Shown piece by piece: positions 57,292 to 64,000 of a DNA stretch of 64,000 nt. The notes beneath the pieces were generated by a model that ran no database searches, was not told the DNA's origin, and was given only the letters and a program-made list of their open reading frames with translations. Source of the stretch: Sphingomonas sp. Leaf230 (GTDB taxonomy: Bacteria; Pseudomonadota; Alphaproteobacteria; Sphingomonadales; Sphingomonadaceae). The translations under genes were made by a program, and so were the position numbers. Where the stretch lies: NCBI RefSeq assembly GCF_001421745.1, contig NZ_LMKW01000010.1, positions 401,131-465,130 of the forward strand, given 5' to 3'. Position 1 is the first letter of the stretch. Each line of letters opens with the position of its first letter.

Positions 57292-57957
57292 ATGCACGAT
57301 CCGGATCACGCGATACTGGCCACCGACAGCTGGTTCGGCGCGATACCGGCGGGCCGTCGCGAGCGCCTGTTGCAGGAGGCGCGAGTCGAGGTGCTGGAGA
57401 ACGGCGCGCGGATCTACGGCTCGGGCGATCCCCCGAACGGATTGTGGGCGGTGCTGGACGGGCAGGTCCGGTTGAAGGGCTTGTCCGCCAATGGTGCCGA
57501 ACTGCTCGCGCTGATCGTGCGGCCGGGAACATGGTTCGGGGAATTGTCGACGCTCGACGGGCATCCGAGGCCGCACGACGCGACGGCGTTCGGCACGGCG
57601 CGACTGCTTCATGTGCCGGTGGCGGCGTTCGCGCGGGCGGCGGCGGCGGACCCGGAGCTTTACCGCGATCTCGGGCTGCTGGTGTGCGCACATCAGCGCA
57701 CCGCCTTGCGGTTCATCGCGCAGAGCGTCGGGCAGTCGATCCGCGTGCGACTGGCGCAGGCGCTGATGCGCGCGTCGCAGGCGGGGGATGGTCGGATCAC
57801 GATCCGTCAGGAGGAGCTCGCCGGCGTCGTCGGTATCGCGCGCCAGACGCTCAACCGGCATCTGAAGCGGTTCGAGCGCGATGGCATGGTCGCGGTGGCC
57901 TATGCGCAGGTCCGTATTCTCGACCTGCCGGGGCTGCGTGGCGTCATCACCGAATAG
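57292..57957 (+). CDS. Crp/Fnr-family transcription regulator
   Basis: A 221-residue regulator with an N-terminal cyclic-nucleotide-binding-like beta roll (about 25-125, NGLWAVLDGQVRL and RPGTWFGELSTLDG) and a C-terminal winged helix (about 145-218) with EELAGVVGIARQTLNRHLKRF. The four FNR cysteines are absent, so it does not hold an iron-sulfur cluster; the cAMP-binding residues of Crp are not clearly kept. It is divergent from the aldolase-oxidase genes and probably controls them. Confidence 0.88.
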   Translation: MHDPDHAILATDSWFGAIPAGRRERLLQEARVEVLENGARIYGSGDPPNGLWAVLDGQVRLKGLSANGAELLALIVRPGTWFGELSTLDGHPRPHDATAFGTARLLHVPVAAFARAAAADPELYRDLGLLVCAHQRTALRFIAQSVGQSIRVRLAQALMRASQAGDGRITIRQEELAGVVGIARQTLNRHLKRFERDGMVAVAYAQVRILDLPGLRGVITE

Positions 57958-57998
57958 GGCATCGCCAAGCGCTTCTCCCGCGCGCTACACTCCCGCCC

Positions 57999-58790
57999 AT
58001 GACCATCAGAATCGGTATTGGCGGCTGGACCTACGAGCCGTGGCGCGGGACCTTCTATCCGGAGAAATGGCCGCAGAAGCGCGAGCTCGACTATGCCGCC
58101 GAGCACGTCACCGCGATCGAGATCAACGGCACCTATTATGGCAGCCAGAAGCCCGCGACGTTCGCATCCTGGGCGAAGGCGGTGCCCGACGGGTTCGTGT
58201 TTGCGCTCAAGGCGTCGCGCTATTGCACCAACCGGAAGGTGCTGGCCGAGGCGGGGGAGTCGATCGCCAAGTTCACCGGGCAGGGGATCGTCGAGCTCGG
58301 CGACCGGCTCGGGCCGATCCTGTGGCAGCTCATGGCGACCAAGAAATTCGACGCCGACGATTTCGCCGCATTCCTCAAGCTGTTGCCCGCCAAGCAGGAC
58401 GGGCTCGCGCTGCGCCATGCGATACAGGTTCGTCACGAGAGTTTCGCGGTGCCGGAGTTCGTGGCGATGTGCCGCGACGCCGGCGTCGCGATCGTCTTCG
58501 CGCAGTCGGCCGAATATCCCGCGATCGCCGACGTGACCGGCGACTTCGTTTATACGCGACTGGAGGATGCCGAGGAGCGCTTCGTCGCCGGCTACGCGCC
58601 GACCGCGCTGGACGAATGGGCGGACAAGGCGAAGACCTGGGCAGCCGGCGGACGACCCGAGGGTTTGCCCTATGTCGAGGACACCGCGCCGGCGAAGACG
58701 CCGCGAGAGACGTTCGTGTTCTTCATCAACGGCGCGAAGGTTCGTGCCCCCCATGCGGCGATGGCGCTGATCGATCGAGTGCGGGGGTAA
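57999..58790 (+). CDS. DUF72-domain protein
   Basis: A 263-residue protein of the DUF72 (YecE-like) family: IRIGIGGWTYEPWRGTFYP at the start, EINGTYYGSQKPATF, FALKASRYCTN and the later RHESFAVPEF. Members have a TIM-barrel-like fold of unknown function. It follows the Crp/Fnr-like gene by 41 bases on the same strand and may share its transcript. The start ATG directly precedes the conserved opening. Confidence 0.9.
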   Translation: MTIRIGIGGWTYEPWRGTFYPEKWPQKRELDYAAEHVTAIEINGTYYGSQKPATFASWAKAVPDGFVFALKASRYCTNRKVLAEAGESIAKFTGQGIVELGDRLGPILWQLMATKKFDADDFAAFLKLLPAKQDGLALRHAIQVRHESFAVPEFVAMCRDAGVAIVFAQSAEYPAIADVTGDFVYTRLEDAEERFVAGYAPTALDEWADKAKTWAAGGRPEGLPYVEDTAPAKTPRETFVFFINGAKVRAPHAAMALIDRVRG

Positions 58791-58883
58791 ATAACGCGGT
58801 CATTCGCACACCGCTTCGTAGTTGCCCGATCAGCGTTGTCCGACTGAGCTTGCGCCAAGCTGCCGCTTGGTCAGGTTGCGGCG

Positions 58884-59292
58884 ATGAAGATGGCGCGCCC
58901 GTGGTGCTTCGCTATTTTGAGCTTGGCCGGGTGTGGGGCGGAGCCGCTCTGTTTCCTCCGATGTGATACGCGTCGCGCGTGATATCGGGAGCGACCGTTA
59001 TACTGTTACGGCGACACGGAATTGTGGTGCCACGACTGGCTATGCGACCATCGTGCGCATCGGTCGCGCGAGCGAACCACAATCGGCCGTAACGGAAGTT
59101 TTCGTTGCAGACAGCAACCATGGGGCGGCCGCGGAAGGTCCAGGAGGCGCCATTTGGCTGAAGGTCGTCTGGACGGCACCCGGCCAATTGTCCGTCGCAT
59201 ACGCGTCAAAAGGTCGTGTATTCAAGCACGTGTTCGACGCGAAGGGGGCTTCGGTCCGCTACAAAGCGAGTGATCCGTACTTACGGCTCTAA
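58884..59292 (+). pseudogene. Lipoprotein gene with a one-base frameshift
   Basis: Two frames join into one sensible protein. The first frame starts at ATG 58884 with MKMARPWCFAILSLAGCGAEPL, a lipoprotein signal with an LAGC lipobox, and soon hits a stop. The second frame, open to the stop at 59292, gives SSDVIRVARDIGSDRY and CGATTGYATIVRIG. Removing one T from the TTT at 58952-58954 fuses them as AEPLCSSDVIRV with no other change. Either the gene is broken by a single insertion or the base is a sequencing error. The product would be a lipoprotein of unknown function, about 135 residues. Confidence 0.7.
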
Positions 59293-59460
59293 GTGCTGTG
59301 GTTGGAAGGTCTTGTAGCTGCTCCAGAGTCAAACCGACCGTTTCACCCACACCCGGACGCTCAGGTAGTCGGCTCGCCAGCCGAAAGCAGCCATTCGTTC
59401 AGGGCTATCTTTCCCATCCCGGTCATTCCTGATGGAGAAATCAAAAATTTTGCATCAATG

Positions 59461-60165
59461 TTAGTATCCTACTTCCAGCGTCACGACCGTCAGCCGACCT
59501 TTGATTTTGCCAACCAACGTCACGTTGCCACCAGGCGAGTCAGGGCTGTTCATTGCCATGATGGTGCTGGACGTCATTTGGGCCGTGAAAAGAGGTTTGA
59601 AGGTTGTTGCTCCCGGCGCGGTAACAATGGTGACCTTTGCCCGATCATCGACCCAGGCGCCGTAACCCCATGCTGCCCCTATGAACCGTAGTGAGTGGCC
59701 GGGAGGTGGCGGAGGAACGGCTGGCTCATAAAACTGTCGTGGGCCCTCGCATCCTGCTTTGCTCAACCGGCCGTTAGAGAGTGTGCCTCCCTCATAATCA
59801 GCTTGGAGCACGTAGCAGCGACCATCGCTTAATGAGAGAGTGACGGGCAGAAAACCTGGGGACCATGCCGTTACGACATGCGCTTTGCTCGTTTCGGCTA
59901 TCGCAAATGCGCCAACAACCTTGGCACGGCCTACAGCCAAGCCGCGCTTGTAAGCCGGATCAACGCGGAACACGTTTGATACCGCCGCATCAGGGATGCG
60001 AGCTAGTGACGGTGCGCTGGGATCTGATGGCACCGCGACACCTGGTCGCGATCCGTTACCACTGTATCCGGCGGGCGGGACAAACTGCGCCTGAGCGCTG
60101 ATCGCCGCGACGGCTATGGTAATCCCCGCGCTTGCGCGGGCTAATGCTGATGCCTTGATATTCAT
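59461..60165 (-). CDS. Secreted hypothetical protein
   Basis: A 234-residue protein with a signal peptide (ASAGITIAVAAISAQAQ), a Gly/Ser/Pro-rich stretch (about 30-55), then a strand-rich domain with RCYVLQADY and KAGCEGPRQFYE giving two cysteines, and a Pro-rich linker (VPPPPPGHS) before a C-terminal domain ending TVVTLEVGY. Codon use is less C-biased than in flanking genes. I do not recognise the family; secretion or periplasmic location is inferred. Confidence 0.7.
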   Translation of the reverse strand: MNIKASALARASAGITIAVAAISAQAQFVPPAGYSGNGSRPGVAVPSDPSAPSLARIPDAAVSNVFRVDPAYKRGLAVGRAKVVGAFAIAETSKAHVVTAWSPGFLPVTLSLSDGRCYVLQADYEGGTLSNGRLSKAGCEGPRQFYEPAVPPPPPGHSLRFIGAAWGYGAWVDDRAKVTIVTAPGATTFKPLFTAQMTSSTIMAMNSPDSPGGNVTLVGKIKGRLTVVTLEVGY

Positions 60166-60402
60166 CTGCTACTCCCTGATCGGAGCAACTTACGACCGCG
60201 GTGGCAAAGAGCCAGCCGACATGTTGGCAGTCGGCATGATGCAGAAATCACAGGTTATGCATTGACCAAAGAACGGCGAGAAACCGTCGGATTCGCCGAT
60301 GCTAAAGACTAATGCAGCGGGGGTGCCCGTTCACTGGCCGGTTTCCTCATGTTTGGACCTCAAAGTGGACGGTCCGCTTTCCTCTCCAACCCAGCCGCTA
60401 CA

Positions 60403-61818
<1,416 letters not shown>

Positions 61819-61958
61819 GGCGAATCCTGTCCCGGTCCGGCACGTGCAATAGCTAGCGCAAGTAAAGAGCGACTTAAATGTCCTGCTTGGCGTTCCAGGA
61901 TACGCGCGATAAGGTCTCGGCCATAGAGGATGGCACTGACAGGATTGGGGCACGAACC

Positions 61959-62081
61959 ATGGCCGGCAACGGGGACATGAAGGCGCACGTCGCGACCTAT
62001 TCGAGCGTGACGGGAATGATGAAATGGGGCGCAGTCGGGTGTGCGCTGGTCGTCGCGCTCGTGATCTGGCTGATCTCGTAA
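61959..62081 (+). CDS. aa3-type cytochrome c oxidase subunit IV-like small protein
   Basis: A 40-residue protein (MAGNGDMKAHVATYSSVTGM then one transmembrane helix). It matches the bacterial CoxIV family, a single-helix accessory of cytochrome oxidase. It lies five bases before pntA and is commonly found there in sphingomonads. Upstream in-frame codons (from 61878) are not family-like. Confidence 0.85.
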   Translation: MAGNGDMKAHVATYSSVTGMMKWGAVGCALVVALVIWLIS

Positions 62082-62085
62082 CGCC

Positions 62086-63207
62086 ATGAAGATCGCCGTC
62101 CTGAAAGAGCAAGCGGACGGCGAGCGGCGGGTTTCCGCGACGCCGGAAACGGTCAAGAAATTCATTGCGTTGGGGGCGACGCTGGCCGTGGAAGCGGGCG
62201 CGGGTGAGACCGCCTCGATCGCCGATGCCGCGTATTCGGATGCGGGCGCGTCGGTGGGCGACCGTGCGGCGACGCTGGCGGGGGCGGATATCGTGCTCGG
62301 TGTGCAGGGACCTGATCCCGCTTCGCTGGAAGGCGTGACGCCTGGGGCGTGGATCGTCGCCAGCCTCAATCCCTTTGCAGAGCGTGCGCGAGTCGAGGCT
62401 TATGCCGCGGCGGGCTACGAAGCGCTGGCCATGGAGTTCATGCCGCGCATCACGCGCGCCCAGTCGATGGACATCCTGTCGTCGCAGTCCAACCTGTCGG
62501 GCTACAAGGCGGTGCTCGACGCGGCGGCCGAATATGGCCGCGCGTTTCCGATGATGATGACCGCGGCGGGGACGATCTCGGCGGCCAAGGCGTTCGTGAT
62601 GGGCGTCGGCGTGGCGGGGCTCCAGGCGATCGCGACCGCGCGGCGGCTCGGCGCGCAGGTGTCGGCGACCGACGTGCGCGCTGCGACTCGCGAGCAGATC
62701 CAGTCGTTGGGTGCAAAGCCGATCTTCGTCGAGAACGTCGCGGGGATCGAAGGCGAGGGGACGGGCGGCTACGCCGGCGAGATGTCCCCCGAATACCAGG
62801 CGGCGCAGGCCGAATTGGTGTCGGGTCATATCGCCAAGCAGGATATCGTCATCACCACCGCGCTGATCCCTGGGCGTCTTGCGCCTAGGCTGATTTCGGC
62901 GGCGCAAGTGGCCAGCATGAAACCGGGATCGGTGATCGTTGATCTTGCGGTCGAGCAGGGCGGGAATGTCGAGGGCTCGGTCGCGGGTGAAGTGGTCGTG
63001 GTAAACGGCGTTAAGATCGTCGGCCACCGCAACGTGCCGTCGCGGTTGGCGGCAGACGCCAGCGCGCTGTTCTCGCGCAACCTGTTCAATTTCCTCAACG
63101 CCTTCTGGGACAAGGAGGCGGGGCGACCCGTGCTCGACGCCGAGATCGGCGATGCGATCCGGCTGACGCAGGGTGGCAAGATCGTGAACCCAAGGCTGCT
63201 GACATGA
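62086..63207 (+). CDS. pntAA: NAD(P) transhydrogenase subunit alpha part 1
   Basis: The NAD(H)-binding domain I of the proton-translocating transhydrogenase, 373 residues, cytoplasmic. The opening MKIAVLKEQADGERRVSATPE, AYAAAGYEALAMEFMPRI, the Rossmann-type GVGVAGLQAI and the SRLAADASALFSRNL tail match the split alphaproteobacterial type. It works with pntAB (begun at 63698) and pntB to exchange hydride between NADH and NADP+ using the proton gradient. The two subunit genes are separated here by a HicAB pair. Confidence 0.95.
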   Translation: MKIAVLKEQADGERRVSATPETVKKFIALGATLAVEAGAGETASIADAAYSDAGASVGDRAATLAGADIVLGVQGPDPASLEGVTPGAWIVASLNPFAERARVEAYAAAGYEALAMEFMPRITRAQSMDILSSQSNLSGYKAVLDAAAEYGRAFPMMMTAAGTISAAKAFVMGVGVAGLQAIATARRLGAQVSATDVRAATREQIQSLGAKPIFVENVAGIEGEGTGGYAGEMSPEYQAAQAELVSGHIAKQDIVITTALIPGRLAPRLISAAQVASMKPGSVIVDLAVEQGGNVEGSVAGEVVVVNGVKIVGHRNVPSRLAADASALFSRNLFNFLNAFWDKEAGRPVLDAEIGDAIRLTQGGKIVNPRLLT

Positions 63208-63217
63208 TCCGGAGAGC

Positions 63218-63466
63218 ATGACCCGTGGCGAGCGGCTTCTCGATGCGATGCGGGCCAATCCGCGGGACTGGCGTATCCAGGATGTCGTCGCTGCGTGTGC
63301 GGAGGCGGGGATATCTTGCAGCCCACCCCGCAACGGCTCACACTACAAGGTGAAGCATACAAGCCAGGTCGAAATCCTGACGATCCCCGCGCACCGGCCG
63401 ATCAAGCCGGTCTATATTCGCGATCTCGTCAGGTTCATCGATGCGGTGCGGAGAACGGAACGATGA
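63218..63466 (+). CDS. hicA: HicA-family mRNA-interferase toxin
   Basis: An 82-residue toxin with a double-stranded-RNA-binding-like fold. The catalytic His is H42 in RNGSHYKVKH; the surrounding VAACAEAGISCSPPRNGSHY and IPAHRPIKPVYIRDLVRFI are family hallmarks. It starts 10 bases after the pntAA stop, in the same direction. Its stop overlaps the antitoxin start by four bases (ATGA), so the two are translationally coupled. Confidence 0.88.
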   Translation: MTRGERLLDAMRANPRDWRIQDVVAACAEAGISCSPPRNGSHYKVKHTSQVEILTIPAHRPIKPVYIRDLVRFIDAVRRTER

Positions 63467-63678
63467 GCCCGCAAGATTATGAGGTCGTGATTCGGCCGCT
63501 GTCGCCTTCAGCTGGTGGGGGATATCTTGCGGTTGTCCCGGCACTCCCTGGGTGCAAGTCCGACGGCGACACGCCGCAGGACGCGCTTGCCAATGCTTAT
63601 GATGCGATCGCCTGCTGGATCGAAGCTGCCGAAGACATGGGACGCACTATCCCCGCCGCTGCGCGCGCGGCAGCCTGA
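63463..63678 (+). CDS. hicB: HicB-family antitoxin
   Basis: A 71-residue antitoxin with the HicB RNase-H-like fold: [32 protein letters not shown] and [18 protein letters not shown]. No helix-turn-helix or ribbon-helix-helix tail is present, so self-repression may be weak or absent. GGAG precedes its ATG. Only 19 bases separate it from the next pnt gene, so the pair appears to be transcribed from the transhydrogenase promoter. Confidence 0.88.
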   Translation: MSPQDYEVVIRPLSPSAGGGYLAVVPALPGCKSDGDTPQDALANAYDAIACWIEAAEDMGRTIPAAARAAA

Positions 63679-63697
63679 GAGAATCGGAGACCGAACA

Positions 63698-64000
63698 ATG
63701 GACTTTATCGCGATCCTGTCGATCTTCGTGCTGGCGTGTTTCGTCGGGTATTTCGTGGTTTGGGCAGTGACGCCGGCGTTGCACACGCCATTGATGGCGG
63801 TGACCAACGCGATCTCCTCGGTGATTATCGTCGGCGCGCTGATCGCCGCCGCCGCAGCTGGCATCGGCGCCGGATCGGGCGTGGCAAAGGCGCTCGGGTT
63901 GCTGGCGGTGGTGCTGGCGAGCATCAACATCTTCGGCGGTTTCGCGGTCACCGCGCGGATGCTGGCGATGTACAAGAAAAAGGAACGGCCGGTCGCGCCT
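63698..64000 (+). CDS. pntAB: NAD(P) transhydrogenase subunit alpha part 2 (partial)
   Basis: The first 101 residues are visible before the window ends, with no stop. They match the membrane domain II part of alpha: [20 protein letters not shown] and [20 protein letters not shown], with [19 protein letters not shown], three or four hydrophobic helices. GGAGACCGAACA precedes the ATG. The remaining residues and pntB lie beyond the window. It resumes the pnt operon after HicAB. Confidence 0.9.
   Translation, partial: MDFIAILSIFVLACFVGYFVVWAVTPALHTPLMAVTNAISSVIIVGALIAAAAAGIGAGSGVAKALGLLAVVLASINIFGGFAVTARMLAMYKKKERPVAP

Noticed and set aside
61819..63333. Extending the NtrC-like regulator upstream to over 970 codons
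   Set aside because: The extra part is antisense to pntAA and the oxidase subunit gene; the receiver domain begins at 61818.

Overview
The window reads as chromosomal DNA of a Sphingomonas-like alphaproteobacterium. The evidence is the high G+C with C/G-ending codons, a crtY-crtI-crtB carotenoid set, an imuA-imuB-dnaE2 cassette behind a GAAC-N7-GAAC LexA box (the alphaproteobacterial form), split pntA transhydrogenase genes preceded by a tiny aa3-oxidase subunit IV, an NaAtm1-like ABC exporter, and many palindromic intergenic repeats. The species assignment is inference; no rRNA or other marker gene is present. One tRNA gene (Gly-GCC) was found, and no insertion sequence or CRISPR array.

Layout. 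1-3.7 kb: a stand-alone HsdR-N-type nuclease-fold protein, then an Atm1-type exporter. 3.8-8.3 kb (minus strand): lycopene cyclase, phytoene desaturase, a LOG-family phosphoribohydrolase and phytoene synthase, with palindromes in the gaps. 8.8-12.8 kb: an acetyltransferase, a Tat-exported GH127 beta-L-arabinofuranosidase and small exported proteins. 12.9-17.2 kb: envelope genes, namely a MipA/OmpV barrel, two Tat-targeted ferritin-like proteins (one a lipoprotein) and an Omp25-like barrel. 17.5-19.6 kb: a TPP riboswitch with a Shine-Dalgarno-masking hairpin in front of thiC. 19.6-21.2 kb: an A/T-rich insert carrying an OLD-like ATPase/TOPRIM protein, followed by a YefM/YoeB toxin-antitoxin pair.

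22-31.7 kb: a TerS-like helix-turn-helix protein, phnA-ung, N-carbamoylputrescine amidase, a metallo-beta-lactamase-fold lipoprotein, and a probable citrate uptake locus (binding protein, OprP-like porin, CitMHS carrier, hydrolase) divergent from a TctD/TctE-like two-component system. 33.9-39.2 kb is signalling: an MHYT-PAS-GGDEF-EAL protein, a LOV-HWE histidine kinase and a single-domain receiver. 39.5-47.1 kb (minus strand): a glutamine amidotransferase and a tightly packed set of penicillin-acylase-like enzyme, ABC ATPase, FtsX-type permease and CrtC/AttH-like exported protein.

47.2-53.0 kb: tRNA-Gly and the SOS mutasome imuA-imuB-dnaE2. 53.4-55.2 kb: three start/stop-overlapping genes (thioredoxin-TPR co-chaperone, LON-substrate-binding protein, Trm112-like). 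55.2-58.8 kb: an FMN alpha-hydroxyacid oxidase and class II aldolase pair divergent from a Crp/Fnr regulator, then a DUF72 protein. 58.8-60.2 kb: a lipoprotein gene broken by one extra T, and a secreted protein. 60.4-64 kb: an NtrC-type regulator, then the pnt operon with a HicA/HicB pair between pntAA and pntAB; pntAB runs off the window.

The main points for follow-up are the OLD-like island beside a compositionally altered thiC 3' end, HicAB inside the transhydrogenase operon, a 12-G tract before the citrate carrier gene, the one-base frameshift at about 58953, and at least seven families of palindromic repeats.
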